A stretch of DNA of 32,858 nt from Microcaldota archaeon (GTDB lineage: Archaea; Micrarchaeota; Micrarchaeia; Micrarchaeales; CABMGC01): NCBI GenBank assembly GCA_030040595.1, contig JASHTL010000064.1, positions 1 through 32,858 on the forward strand, given 5' to 3'. Every line of letters begins with the position of its first letter. Within the stretch, counting starts at the first letter, position 1. Made by a program: the position numbers and the translations under genes. The notes beneath the pieces were generated by a model. That model did not search any database and had not been told where the DNA came from. It saw only the letters and a program-made list of their open reading frames with translations. Shown piece after piece: positions 1 through 8,926 of the stretch.

Positions 1-212
1 TTATGAAATTTATCCTTTTCAGGGATTCGACTATGGCTGGGTCTAAGCTCATTTCTGAGAATGCTTTCAAACTTTACACCTTTCCTAAAAGCAAAGAAGT
101 AGTTATACGACGACTAATTATAGCCTGACTTATAGGAACTACTGTATCTGCTCGCAATAATCTATATCGACACTGATATTTAAACCTTGACATTGTAAGG
201 TCTTGCGGTCAC
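1..212 (+). other. Left-edge stretch, possible tail of an ORF
   Basis: A frame open from the left edge runs from position 3 to a TGA at 126-128, giving about 41 residues that begin with Met-Lys-Phe-Ile. It could be the 3' end of a gene lying mostly outside the window, or chance. A second short open frame ends with TAA at 44-46. I recognise no family in either. The rest, to 212, is AT-rich intergenic sequence carrying the promoter of the next gene. Confidence 0.25.
176..184 (+). promoter_or_regulatory. Archaeal TATA box of the 816-aa membrane protein gene
   Basis: The sequence ATATTTAAA is centred about 33 bp before the ATG at 213. That fits a transcript starting within a few bases of the start codon. 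No convincing Shine-Dalgarno sequence lies in between. Confidence 0.6.
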
Positions 213-2663
213 ATGGCAGATCTGGATGCGCCCGGCCAGTCTTCATTCAGGCAGAATGGGCTTCTTACTCGCGTTTCCGGAGTGCTTGCCATAGTTGCAG
301 CAGCGCTCACGATATATTTTCTGTACAGGAATGGCCTCAGAGGACTATCGGAATTAGTCTTCATAGCCACCTCACTCGCAGTTTTCATCGAAGGAATGCT
401 GCTATTAAGGCAAACCAGGCACCGGATCATAGCCATAATGATTATTTTAGAAGCTGTAGTGCTTTTCATATTTTTTCAATATTCGCCATACAGGTGGTTT
501 GTTGTTCCTCTCTTGCTGATATCAGGACTACTAAATTTGATATACAACCCCGTCCCAAAACCCAAATCTCCCCACCCGATCTCACAAAAATGGCCGGCAT
601 TGGTACTGCTCTCTTCCATATTCATGCTTATTGTGATAATTATAATGGAAATCCTGCAGTATTACCTGATATCCTCGCAGAATGCAAGCTTCCTGTATGT
701 TCTATCGCTCGTTGGTTACTCTACATACCTCCTATATGCATCATGGATCGTGGGCATGATGCTGCCCCTGACCCTCCTGGTTTCCGGCCTGAAAATGCGA
801 TCCACTGAAATAAACAAAGTGAGGAGATGGTCTTTGATTTCGCTGGCACTCTCAATTCTCGTTGCGATATTCGCATATACTCTCCTATCCGCCCCTTATA
901 ATTTTGCACTTCTTTCTTCGATAGCTTCGGGAGCTACCACAGCCAGCCATAATCAAATTAACATCGTATTGCTCTTAGGAATTATTGGAGGGATAACATT
1001 ATTTGGGGGGATAGGAACAGCGGCATCTGCATTTGCGGTGTTCAGAAGTAAGGCAAACGAGAGCCTTCCTAAATTCGTAACCAAACGATACAAACTGGTT
1101 GTACTAACTGCAGTAGCCGCGGTAATTATTATAGCAGTATATCTGAATGTATCGATTTCCCTGGGAAATGCCTACGCGCTGAAAAGTCTCAATGACCAGA
1201 TATACGAATACGGAGGAAACCTAAGATATCTGCTCGCAAACAAGACAATGTTTCTTTCCCTTATCAGCACGAATTCCGGATATTATACACAGAACTATTC
1301 GCAGTTATACGAAGCGCTCTACAACGAGTCACACAACCAGACAACAATTAACGAGGCCCTTGGTCCGAATTCCACATATAGTGGTGCGGCAACCGCATAT
1401 GACTGGGGAGAATACAATCCCATAATCCGAGGCACTGTTGTATATACATTATACTACTTGGGGCTTCCAGTACTGAACAGCACAAAAACCCCACCCACGC
1501 TTAACCTTCCTGAGAGCGCCACGGATCTTGAATCTCTGTATCAGCTCAGGAGCACCGGTACCGGAATCCTGCTCATAGCAGATGCTCTAAGTGTGCTGTA
1601 TTATTCTGGCGTATTCGGAGGAACTGTGAACTATACCGCATATACCAAACAAAGACAGCTGACATATGTTGATTATACATACGGTAATTACGTAGGATCT
1701 GAATCTCCTTATTACTCGTCAAAACTGAGTGGAGGGGTAACCACAACGGCATCAACAACATCAAGCGGCGATCAGTACGATTACTCGTCTGCTAGCGTAG
1801 TTGGATGGCTAGTTCTAGCATCTAACATTGGAGGACCCCTACAACTATTGTCCTACCGTGGGCTCTATAACAATACCATTACAGACAAGCAGCTATTTTA
1901 TCTTGCGGCGCTGACCCAGTACGATGGCTACCTATCATCTCAAATACTCTACAACAAAAGCATGGGGGCTGGGATTGACGGTTTGGTGTATAATGGAAAC
2001 ACTTTAATCATAGACCTTGGAAACCTGAATCTTACTTCGAACCAGTCAATATCACTGCATGTGGATGGCATCGCGAGCAACTATACTAGATATTACAACT
2101 TCCTTGTCGCTGACGGAACCATTGGGGTGGGCCTGCATAACATAACCGTTGGAATAGGAAGCCAGTCTTCCTCGGCCCCGCTTTATATCTCACCAGCCGT
2201 GCTGGAACCTGAATCTGTCACTCTGTCTACAAATGGAAACCTGTCCATGACGCTTTCAAACCAATTCTCGTTATACACGCCAAATTATTCCAACCATACA
2301 TACCGTAATTCAAATTACACGTTTTATCCAAAACCAGGATTTGGCAATGTGATCTTATCCGATATCAACCTATCAAATGCTCCTCCAAGTTTCGATTACA
2401 TAAACGGAACGCGTGTCAATAGCGTCAAAGAGTTTCCCGGAATCATGGAGTATGCAACACAAAATTCTTACGGTGACATAACATATTCGAATGCTGTAGC
2501 GGTGACCCCAAATCAGAATTATACTATCCCAAGCAATAGCGAGGCCCAATTGACTTTCTATACTGGCCCGCCCAGCTCTGTGGGTTCGCAACACATCTTC
2601 TTCTTTTCCGCCAACAGCAATTACGGCAAGGCCTATTACATAATCTATACAAAAACCACTTAA
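213..2663 (+). CDS. Large multi-pass membrane protein with extracellular domain
   Basis: Family not recognised. The 816-aa product has about eight or nine hydrophobic segments in its first 330 residues, the last around residues 293-312. About 500 residues of hydrophilic sequence follow, rich in Ser, Thr, Asn, Tyr and Gly with many N-x-S/T sequons. Topology suggests a membrane anchor with a large, probably glycosylated outside domain. Polar patches with repeated Asn and Tyr occur throughout the ectodomain. The ATG at 213 is chosen because a TATA box lies about 33 bp upstream; in-frame upstream starts are not supported. The gene stands alone, 64 bp ahead of the next promoter-led gene, and looks somewhat more AT-rich than genes to its right. 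A surface or cell-envelope role is inference only. Confidence 0.75.
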   Translation: MADLDAPGQSSFRQNGLLTRVSGVLAIVAAALTIYFLYRNGLRGLSELVFIATSLAVFIEGMLLLRQTRHRIIAIMIILEAVVLFIFFQYSPYRWFVVPLLLISGLLNLIYNPVPKPKSPHPISQKWPALVLLSSIFMLIVIIIMEILQYYLISSQNASFLYVLSLVGYSTYLLYASWIVGMMLPLTLLVSGLKMRSTEINKVRRWSLISLALSILVAIFAYTLLSAPYNFALLSSIASGATTASHNQINIVLLLGIIGGITLFGGIGTAASAFAVFRSKANESLPKFVTKRYKLVVLTAVAAVIIIAVYLNVSISLGNAYALKSLNDQIYEYGGNLRYLLANKTMFLSLISTNSGYYTQNYSQLYEALYNESHNQTTINEALGPNSTYSGAATAYDWGEYNPIIRGTVVYTLYYLGLPVLNSTKTPPTLNLPESATDLESLYQLRSTGTGILLIADALSVLYYSGVFGGTVNYTAYTKQRQLTYVDYTYGNYVGSESPYYSSKLSGGVTTTASTTSSGDQYDYSSASVVGWLVLASNIGGPLQLLSYRGLYNNTITDKQLFYLAALTQYDGYLSSQILYNKSMGAGIDGLVYNGNTLIIDLGNLNLTSNQSISLHVDGIASNYTRYYNFLVADGTIGVGLHNITVGIGSQSSSAPLYISPAVLEPESVTLSTNGNLSMTLSNQFSLYTPNYSNHTYRNSNYTFYPKPGFGNVILSDINLSNAPPSFDYINGTRVNSVKEFPGIMEYATQNSYGDITYSNAVAVTPNQNYTIPSNSEAQLTFYTGPPSSVGSQHIFFFSANSNYGKAYYIIYTKTT

Positions 2664-2693
2664 ACGACATCAACCACTCCTGATTTAGGGACA

Positions 2694-2702
2694 TTTATTA
2701 TA
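2694..2702 (+). promoter_or_regulatory. TATA box of the PLD-like membrane protein gene
   Basis: TTTATTATA lies about 30 bp before the ATG at 2728, the usual archaeal spacing for a leaderless or near-leaderless transcript. Confidence 0.55.
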
Positions 2703-2727
2703 CATAACGTCACTAAATAATCTAAAC

Positions 2728-3795
2728 ATGGAGAAGAATGGGGAATCGGCGCCTAAAGACAGGTTCACCCTGATATTCCTCAACCTTGCATCGCTGATGC
2801 TTGTCCTGGGGTCCGTGTACATAGTTGAGGAAATCTCGATAATATACGGGATAGGCGCCGGAGCGGTGATCCAGAGCTCCTACGACAATAACGCGACTAT
2901 AGCGCCGTCGATAGCTGCTGCGGCACAGCAGCTGCTGGCGGTCCACAAGAGCATACTGGAATCGTATGTCCTCTTCATCGTGGCATTGGCCCTAATGGGC
3001 TGCGCATTCCTTATGTTCATCAGGCGCAATGAACGCAACACCGCTTCGCAGACAAGGTACGTGCCGCTGCACGCCGGCATGGTGGCAGTCTACACGCTCC
3101 TGCTTTATGTCATCCTCTCTGGACTCTTCACAACGATACAGAATTACTACATGGACGTAACCTATGCGGGAATAGTTGTCTGCTTCGCGTGCGATGCCTT
3201 CATAGAGTACACGAACAGGACGCGGAGCGTATCAAGGGTCACAAAGGTGAGGCACACCATGGCAATAGACCCTGCGAAGCCGTTCTCGAACCTGATCAGC
3301 CTTCGGGAGAGCATCTTCGCAAACCTCTCCGGCCATCTCCGCATAATAGACAAGCACTTCAATTCGACTGCGCTCTCCAACCTGCACAGGCTCATCGAGG
3401 AGAGCAAGGGCAACTTCAAGAAGATCACCATACTCACCTCAAAGGAGATGCTCGATTCCGATACAAGCAGCTCAGTGTCAGATTTCAGGAGCGAGCTTGC
3501 GCATGACGGAATAGCATTCGAGATGAGGCTAATGGACGACAAGGACGCGGTGGAGCAGCACGAGAGGCTCATGCTCGACGACAAGATAGCGTACAAGGTG
3601 CCTCCGTTCAACATAATAAACAAGAAGAGCGAGCACATAACCACCGTGAGCTTCTCCACGGCAAGCAGGAGGTTCGAATACCTCTACGGAAGGGCAATAC
3701 GGCTTGACAACTACATGACAAAGATGGCAAGGCCAGGCAACGAAGCCGGCGTGGCAGAGCACGGACAGGAAGGGAACAATACCCCCAGCCCATGA
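2728..3795 (+). CDS. Four-TM protein with degenerate PLD-like C-terminal domain
   Basis: The 355-aa product has four predicted membrane helices at roughly residues 14-36, 75-95, 110-132 and 137-156. A soluble, probably cytoplasmic domain occupies residues 170-340. In that domain, predicted beta-strands of the type 'KITILTS' and a segment EQHERLMLDDKIAYKV resemble the second half of phospholipase-D-like domains, where a His is followed by R and a D-rich turn. A complete HxKxxxxD catalytic motif is absent, so it would be a non-catalytic relative; this is inference. The tail after residue 335 is polar and low in complexity. It has its own TATA box and is followed by a separately promoted regulator gene, so an operon is not indicated. 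Confidence 0.7.
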   Translation: MEKNGESAPKDRFTLIFLNLASLMLVLGSVYIVEEISIIYGIGAGAVIQSSYDNNATIAPSIAAAAQQLLAVHKSILESYVLFIVALALMGCAFLMFIRRNERNTASQTRYVPLHAGMVAVYTLLLYVILSGLFTTIQNYYMDVTYAGIVVCFACDAFIEYTNRTRSVSRVTKVRHTMAIDPAKPFSNLISLRESIFANLSGHLRIIDKHFNSTALSNLHRLIEESKGNFKKITILTSKEMLDSDTSSSVSDFRSELAHDGIAFEMRLMDDKDAVEQHERLMLDDKIAYKVPPFNIINKKSEHITTVSFSTASRRFEYLYGRAIRLDNYMTKMARPGNEAGVAEHGQEGNNTPSP

Positions 3796-3863
3796 CCTGC
3801 TTTACAAAAGAGAGAGCTGCACCCATGGCGTTGGTTATTTTGGGATGTAGCAATTTTGGCAAA

Positions 3864-3871
3864 GTTTAAAT
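3864..3871 (+). promoter_or_regulatory. TATA box of the Lrp-like regulator gene
   Basis: GTTTAAAT is centred about 27 bp before the ATG at 3895. An in-frame TTG at 3856 lies upstream of this box and therefore cannot be the translation start. Confidence 0.65.
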
Positions 3872-3894
3872 GCCTTTTTGTTTTATATGAGAGC

Positions 3895-4977
3895 ATGGAG
3901 CACAATCCATACTCGTTCAGGAGCGAGTTTAACGAGAGGCAGAGTCCGCTCACAAGGCAGGTCCTCAGGGCCCTCTCCGAGGATTCTAGAATATCCATAC
4001 TCGAACTCTCAAAGAAGCTTGAAGTCTCAAGGCGCACGGTCAAGGAGCGCATCCGCAAGGCGGAGGCAGAGCTCGGGATAAGGTATACGATAGAGCTGAA
4101 CGAGGAGCTGCTCGGCCTGAACAGCCCGCACATAATAATGCTCAAATTCGTGAACAAGCCCAACTACAACGAGGTACTCTCCCTACTTGAGAAATCATAC
4201 ATACCGCAGGTTGCAGTCCAGGTCCGCGGCAAGTACGACATGATAATATACGCGAACGCGATCAGCAGCCAGGATTACGTGCACTGGGACAAGACAATGC
4301 AGATCGCGCTCTCGAAGTACGGCGTGCTCTGGCAGGCGTCTGACGTGGCGCACAGGTCGCTTGGGTTCTTCCCCTCAAGGAACCAGCTGATAGACAGGCT
4401 CTCGATCCCTTCGAAGTACAAGGAGATGCTCAAGCTGCTGAATGTTGATGCAAGGATGTCGTACAAGCAGATATCGGACAAGCTCGGCATGCACTTCAAC
4501 ACCGTTGCTTACAACTTCAAGAAGCTTACCGAGCTCGGATACGTCAAGCGCTTCACCATGGTCATGAAGCCGCAGGATAACACGTCGATAATGTCGATGT
4601 TCGGCAAGTACATACTCGCAGAGAACTTCGAAGTGGACGGCTCTCGGCTGCGGCGCGAGATACTCCAAAGCGACGACAATGATCCAGTGGTATGCAGGTT
4701 CCCGCTTGCCGCGCAGATGGTTGGCAGCTATGACTATTTCCTCCTTGGTGTATTCGACAATTACGACGTGGCATACAAGCGCCAGATACAGTACTACAAG
4801 GAGCGCTTCAGGCGGCACCGCGTAAAGGTCCTTTACGGCGAGGTTACCAGGCTCCTCCTTGGCGACCTGCCGCTCAGAAGCATAGATACAAAGAAGGAGT
4901 TTACCCCTATAAAGTGGCACTCCGAGCAGGCCGAGCCGCGCGCGCAGGAGCAGCAAGCCGAGATGCAGGAAGCATAG
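3895..4977 (+). CDS. Lrp/AsnC-like transcription regulator with two HTH segments
   Basis: The 360-aa protein carries two helix-turn-helix segments. The first, at about residues 18-62, has the AsnC-like pattern 'RALSEDSRISILELSKKLEVSRRTVKERI'-type spacing (L-x-E/D-x-R at its start, then S-x-R-T-V). The second lies at about residues 175-220 (MLKLLNVDARMSYKQISDKLG, then a recognition helix). Each is followed by a region that could be a ligand-sensing or dimerisation domain. The architecture resembles a tandem duplication of an Lrp-type unit, about twice the usual 150-160 aa. It probably binds DNA and controls transcription; targets and ligand are unknown. The C-terminus (after residue 340) is a short Gln/Glu/Ala-rich tail. 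The start follows from the TATA box 27 bp upstream. Confidence 0.75.
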   Translation: MEHNPYSFRSEFNERQSPLTRQVLRALSEDSRISILELSKKLEVSRRTVKERIRKAEAELGIRYTIELNEELLGLNSPHIIMLKFVNKPNYNEVLSLLEKSYIPQVAVQVRGKYDMIIYANAISSQDYVHWDKTMQIALSKYGVLWQASDVAHRSLGFFPSRNQLIDRLSIPSKYKEMLKLLNVDARMSYKQISDKLGMHFNTVAYNFKKLTELGYVKRFTMVMKPQDNTSIMSMFGKYILAENFEVDGSRLRREILQSDDNDPVVCRFPLAAQMVGSYDYFLLGVFDNYDVAYKRQIQYYKERFRRHRVKVLYGEVTRLLLGDLPLRSIDTKKEFTPIKWHSEQAEPRAQEQQAEMQEA

Positions 4978-5000
4978 CAAAAGCGAACTTTCGCGCAGTG

Positions 5001-5009
5001 ATTATAAAC
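5001..5009 (+). promoter_or_regulatory. TATA box of the anchored surface protein gene
   Basis: ATTATAAAC is centred about 37 bp before the ATG at 5042, leaving room for a leader of roughly 10 nt. Confidence 0.55.
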
Positions 5010-5041
5010 GCTTTCGGCAAGAATAATATCAAGGCATCTCC

Positions 5042-5710
5042 ATGGCGCAGCAACAAAACACTCCTACGGCAACGGGCCAGCCGGCAGGCCAGCAGGGCCA
5101 GGACAGGACCCGCCTTTACATAATAATAGGCATCATAGTAGCGGTAATCGTAGCCCTGATACTTCTGGGGATATACTTCTCCTCATCTGGCGTTCCGGCG
5201 CTTACGCAGACCGCATCGCAGAACTCCACCTCAATACCGATGGGCTCGGCCCAGGCGCAGACCCTGCTGGGGTCTTCCCTTATCAACTACAGCGTCTCGG
5301 ACCTTTTCAACCCGGCATCGCCTCTGAACATGTCCGACCTGATATCGGTTGTCCCGCAGCTATACGACAATGCGACCAGCGGGTGGATCACAGTTGCACA
5401 GGGATCCAACGCAACCTCGAACGCCAGCATCGAGTATATTGCCATCACGACCTCGAACGTGCAGACGATCTCGAGCCTGCTCGGTTCGGCATCGGTCTCT
5501 GGGCTTCCAATGACCGAGGAGAAGACCAACACGGGCAGCGTGAACGGGTTTGCCTACACGTACTGGCTCTATTCCAATTCCACCGCCAACATGCAGGTGC
5601 TCTCCGGATGGAAGAACAACGACGCAGCTATAGCTATAATCCTCTCAAATCCTCCATTCACGGTGAACGAGACCGCGCTGGTAAGCGCAGTGGCGAACGA
5701 CACCCCGTGA
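5042..5710 (+). CDS. Small single-pass anchored extracellular protein
   Basis: The 222-aa product has a hydrophilic Gln/Gly-rich N-terminus of about 24 residues and one strong membrane helix (about 25-48, YIIIGIIVAVIVALILLGIY). An ectodomain of about 170 residues with several N-x-S/T sequons follows. I recognise no family. The ectodomain has no cysteines and no visible catalytic motif. The N-terminus is short and uncharged enough that the helix probably serves as an uncleaved signal anchor. Its TGA (5708-5710) abuts the stop codon of the convergent Kelch-like gene with no base between them. Confidence 0.7.
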   Translation: MAQQQNTPTATGQPAGQQGQDRTRLYIIIGIIVAVIVALILLGIYFSSSGVPALTQTASQNSTSIPMGSAQAQTLLGSSLINYSVSDLFNPASPLNMSDLISVVPQLYDNATSGWITVAQGSNATSNASIEYIAITTSNVQTISSLLGSASVSGLPMTEEKTNTGSVNGFAYTYWLYSNSTANMQVLSGWKNNDAAIAIILSNPPFTVNETALVSAVANDTP

Positions 5711-6850
5711 TCATGGCATCTGCGTGAAATAAGTCGATCCGCTCTGGTTTATGCCTCCAACACAGTACACATATCCGCCAGTAGCGGCACAGCTCCCCTC
5801 TCCCAGGCCCGGACCGGGGTAGACAGTCCCGTCGCTCCACACGCCGAACCCCGAACCCGATATACTGGCATAATACGTGTTGCTTATTGGCGTGGCATTG
5901 TATTCATCTCCACCAACGCAGTAAACCGTGCCGCTGGAGGTGACGCAGCTGGGATCATAGGCTGGCAGCGGGTACGTTCCGGAACCGTTCCATTCCTCTA
6001 TCTGGTCTAACGCGGAGGAATTTACCGTACCGTAATAGTCGTCCTGACTGCCTGTTCCTCCCACGCAGTATATCTCGTCCTCCTGGCTAACGCAGCCGGC
6101 TAGGGACGTGTTTACGGGATACGGATCTGTAGCGGCCCAGGATGTATACTTGCCATCTTCCAAAGTCGCGTGGTTTACCGCATCTGTGCTTGCGCCGTAA
6201 CTGTATCCGCCTATGCAGTAAAGGCTATTGCTGGCAATCACGCACGACGTGCTATCTATTGGGATAGGATATAGGCGCACAGGTCTCCATCCTGACACTC
6301 CTGAAGAGCTTAAGTTTGCGTAGTATGCGGTCGAGACGGTGCCATAGGCATCGCCTCCTCCTATGCAGTATACTGTGCTCGAGTAAAGAGCGCATGAAAG
6401 TCCGCTCACGTTGGCCGGGTAAGAGGCCGTGGCCTCCCAGCTGCCTATGCCTGACTGCGAGACCTTGGCGAAGTAGACGCTGTCAGTGTCAAAGCCCTGG
6501 CCAAGCGTGCCGTCAATGCAGTAGATGTACCCGTTCAGGCCCACGCACGTCTCATTGTATACTGGAAGCGGATACTGCGATGATGCCTGCCATTGCCCCG
6601 GCTTCCCGGCTGGCAGCACCGTGGTAGTGGCTATGGACGATACGATTGTAGTTGTTTGCGAGGTCGTTGCCTGGGTCGTGGTGGCCGGAATCGTGCCTGT
6701 GACATTTATCACCGATAGCACCGATGTTGTTGAAAGGACTGTTGTGGTGGTTACCTTCCCGCCTGATGCGTATATGCTTGATAGTATGACAAACACTATG
6801 AGGGCGATCACTGAAACGGCCAAGAGGATAAATGGCGAGACCTGCTGCAT
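5711..6850 (-). CDS. Membrane-anchored Kelch-like beta-propeller protein
   Basis: The 379-aa product begins with a membrane helix (about residues 6-27) and a Thr-rich linker to about residue 95. Six repeats of 42-50 residues follow. Each carries 'YP-P' near its start, then a Cys, and 7-9 residues later Y-C-I/V-G-G or close variants (YCIDG, YCIGG, YCVGG). The double-Gly and Tyr pattern is typical of Kelch blades, so a six-bladed propeller outside the cell is likely. The paired cysteines in each blade suggest one disulfide per blade. The ATG at 6850 is preferred over the in-frame Met at 6961. A TATA box lies 27 bp upstream of 6850, and the longer form would overlap tag and lose the N-terminal hydrophobic start. 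Binding partner unknown. Confidence 0.75.
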   Translation of the reverse strand: MQQVSPFILLAVSVIALIVFVILSSIYASGGKVTTTTVLSTTSVLSVINVTGTIPATTTQATTSQTTTIVSSIATTTVLPAGKPGQWQASSQYPLPVYNETCVGLNGYIYCIDGTLGQGFDTDSVYFAKVSQSGIGSWEATASYPANVSGLSCALYSSTVYCIGGGDAYGTVSTAYYANLSSSGVSGWRPVRLYPIPIDSTSCVIASNSLYCIGGYSYGASTDAVNHATLEDGKYTSWAATDPYPVNTSLAGCVSQEDEIYCVGGTGSQDDYYGTVNSSALDQIEEWNGSGTYPLPAYDPSCVTSSGTVYCVGGDEYNATPISNTYYASISGSGFGVWSDGTVYPGPGLGEGSCAATGGYVYCVGGINQSGSTYFTQMP

Positions 6851-6872
6851 GCTCGCAATTAGCCATATCAGA

Positions 6873-6882
6873 TTAATATATC
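6873..6882 (-). promoter_or_regulatory. TATA box of the Kelch-like protein gene
   Basis: On the minus strand the sequence reads GATATATTAA, centred about 27 bp before the ATG at 6850. It lies in the 100-bp gap after the tag stop codon, so the Kelch gene need not be read from the tag operon. Confidence 0.6.
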
Positions 6883-6950
6883 TATTCGGGCTTGATGCAC
6901 CTGGCAACGCGCATCGAGGCGGTTTGCGATGCCGCCTATTGCGATCCTCA

Positions 6951-7520
6951 TCACAGTTCACCGTATCTGAAGCAATAGGTCATGTGGTCATTGACCATGC
7001 CCGTGGCCTGCATGTGCGCATAGCATATCGTGGTGCCAACGAAGCTGAATCCTCTTTTCTTGAGGTCCTTGCTCAGCGAATCGGACTCCGCTGTGCTCGC
7101 AGGCACCTGGTCCATGCTCCTCCACCTGTTCCTTATCGGCTTGCCCCTGACGAACTTCCATATGTAAGAGTTGAAGCTGCCGAACTCTTCCTGCACCTTG
7201 AGGAAGCATTTTGCGTTGTTCACCGCAGACTCTATCTTCAGCCTGTTCCTTATTATCCCGGCATCATTAAGCAGGTTCTTTATCATCGGGCCTGTGAATA
7301 CGGCTACTTTCCCAGGATCAAAGCCGCTGAAAGCCTTCCTGTACCCTTCGCGCCGGCTGAGTATCGTGAACCAGCTAAGCCCTGCCTGCGCGCCCTCGAG
7401 CACAAGGAATTCGAAAATTCTCCTGTCATCATGTACGGGCACGCCCCACTCCGTATCATGGTACCTTATGTAGAGGGGATCTGTATTGGACCACTCGCAG
7501 CGCCTTATTTCTTTTGCCAT
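6951..7520 (-). CDS. tag: DNA-3-methyladenine glycosylase I
   Basis: This 189-aa protein matches the Tag family in length and motifs. Tag removes N3-methyladenine from alkylated DNA as the first step of base excision repair. The family's zinc ligands can be placed at C8 (RRCEW), H21 (YHDTEWG), H179 and C183 (NDHMTYC). The conserved acidic and aromatic residues of the base pocket lie in LEGAQAGLSW (E42, W50). The ATG at 7520 overlaps the end of the MFS gene by 16 bp in the same direction, so the two are co-transcribed and probably translationally coupled. Tag is mostly known from bacteria, so this may be an old acquisition. Confidence in family is high. Confidence 0.93.
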   Translation of the reverse strand: MAKEIRRCEWSNTDPLYIRYHDTEWGVPVHDDRRIFEFLVLEGAQAGLSWFTILSRREGYRKAFSGFDPGKVAVFTGPMIKNLLNDAGIIRNRLKIESAVNNAKCFLKVQEEFGSFNSYIWKFVRGKPIRNRWRSMDQVPASTAESDSLSKDLKKRGFSFVGTTICYAHMQATGMVNDHMTYCFRYGEL

Positions 7521-8926
7521 CGTTCACGCCCTTCCTCGTTGCCTTTAATCGCCGCCCTGTTCTCCTTGCCCCTGGCATATGATAGAACCGCAGCTATGAA
7601 GAGCACGATTATCGAGAGCACCAGCGCGGCGTCTATCCCTGTGATGAATGCGGTGGAGACGCCGCCTATGAGCTTGGATGTCCCAAGGAAGATCGAAAAT
7701 GCTATTGGCCTTGAGACCGCGAGCGATGCCACGGTGAGTATTATCACGTAGCTGGCAAGCGTGCCTATGTTCTGCATCAGCCGTGAGAGCCCGGATATGC
7801 TGCCGTAATGCTCGCGCTGGGCATTGGCCATTATCGCGCTCATGTTTGCAGGGAAGAACATCGAGACCCCGATTCCCGATATGAACGACGCAACGAGTAT
7901 TATGTAAAGGCTGCTTGTAGCGGTCAGCGTAAGGTAGATGGCCACTGTCGCCATCATCAGGATAAGCCCCACAGTCGCTATTATGCGCGCACCATGGGTA
8001 TCAGAGAGCCTGCCCATCTTCGGCCCCACTATTGCCGTTATTATGTAACCCGGAGTCAGCAGGAGCGAGGCATCGAGCGGGTTAAGTCCCCTGACGCCCT
8101 GCAGGTACATTATGATTATGAAGACAACGCCAAGGTACCCTAGGCTCATGAAGAATGTCGCAAGGATGGAGTAGGTGAGCACCCGGTTTCCCTTGAAGAT
8201 TCCGAGGTTCATGAGGGGGCTCTTGCTCCTTATCTCGACAATGAAGAAGAGGCCCAGGACAACAACTCCCGCTGCCATCAGGCCGATGTTGAGCGGAGTA
8301 GCTCCCTGTCCCGCAATGTCTATAGCACCATATGCTATCAGGAGCAGCGATGAAGTAAGCGTGACCATGCCTGGCCAGTCGATCTGCGCCTTGATCCGCT
8401 GATTGTCCTTTATGTACCTAATTCCATAATACGTTGCAACTATGCCGATCGGCACGTTTATGTAGAATATGTACTGCCACCCTGCGAAAGTGGTCAGGAC
8501 TCCGCCGAGGAGAATGCCGAGCATTGCGCCAAAGCTCCACCCGACTGAGGTATAGCCGAATGCGCGGCCGCGCTGGTGCGGCTCGAACGTGTCTGCTATT
8601 ATGGCTCCGGAGTTGGCCTGGAGCATGGCGCCGCCTGTTCCCTGGATGATCCTGAAGAGTATCAGGAAGATGATTCCGGGGGCAAGCCCGCAGAGGAAAG
8701 AGCCTATTGTGAAAACGGCGAATCCAAGGTTGAATATCCTGCCACGGCCGTATATGTCGCCTATCCTGCCAAACTGGGTCGTGGCAACCGCTATGACAAG
8801 CAGGTATGCAAGGATTATCCAGACCGATAATACCAGGTTGGTGTGAAGTGCCTGGTTGATGGTAGGCAGCGCGAGCAGCACTATGGTAGTGTCTATGGCG
8901 CCCATGAGCACCCCCAGCACAAGCAC
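7505..8926 (-). CDS. MFS drug/proton antiporter, DHA2-type 14-TM exporter
   Basis: The 473-aa product is a DHA2-family major facilitator, a proton-driven exporter of small toxic compounds. It has about 14 helices. Motif D1 appears as GAIDTTIVLLALPTI and motif A as FGRIGDIYGRGRIF. The antiporter motif C is seen near GWSFGAMLGILLGG. The in-frame start here is GTG at 8926, which cuts into the first helix. Upstream, the same frame stays open and encodes the natural lead-in NNQGKILAV. An ATG at 9003, placed 25 bp after a TATA box, is in another frame; one extra A in the A5 run at 8966-8970 would join them. The true N-terminus is therefore uncertain. It heads an operon with tag. Confidence 0.9.
   Translation of the reverse strand: MLVLGVLMGAIDTTIVLLALPTINQALHTNLVLSVWIILAYLLVIAVATTQFGRIGDIYGRGRIFNLGFAVFTIGSFLCGLAPGIIFLILFRIIQGTGGAMLQANSGAIIADTFEPHQRGRAFGYTSVGWSFGAMLGILLGGVLTTFAGWQYIFYINVPIGIVATYYGIRYIKDNQRIKAQIDWPGMVTLTSSLLLIAYGAIDIAGQGATPLNIGLMAAGVVVLGLFFIVEIRSKSPLMNLGIFKGNRVLTYSILATFFMSLGYLGVVFIIIMYLQGVRGLNPLDASLLLTPGYIITAIVGPKMGRLSDTHGARIIATVGLILMMATVAIYLTLTATSSLYIILVASFISGIGVSMFFPANMSAIMANAQREHYGSISGLSRLMQNIGTLASYVIILTVASLAVSRPIAFSIFLGTSKLIGGVSTAFITGIDAALVLSIIVLFIAAVLSYARGKENRAAIKGNEEGRERWQKK

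Noticed and set aside
3856..3894. TTG start at 3856 for the Lrp-like regulator
   Set aside because: It precedes the TATA box at 3864-3871. The ATG at 3895 has the right spacing.
6525..7751. Long plus-strand frame of 408 codons
   Set aside because: It runs antisense through the Kelch N-terminus, tag and the exporter end, whose families are certain. The frame is a shadow.
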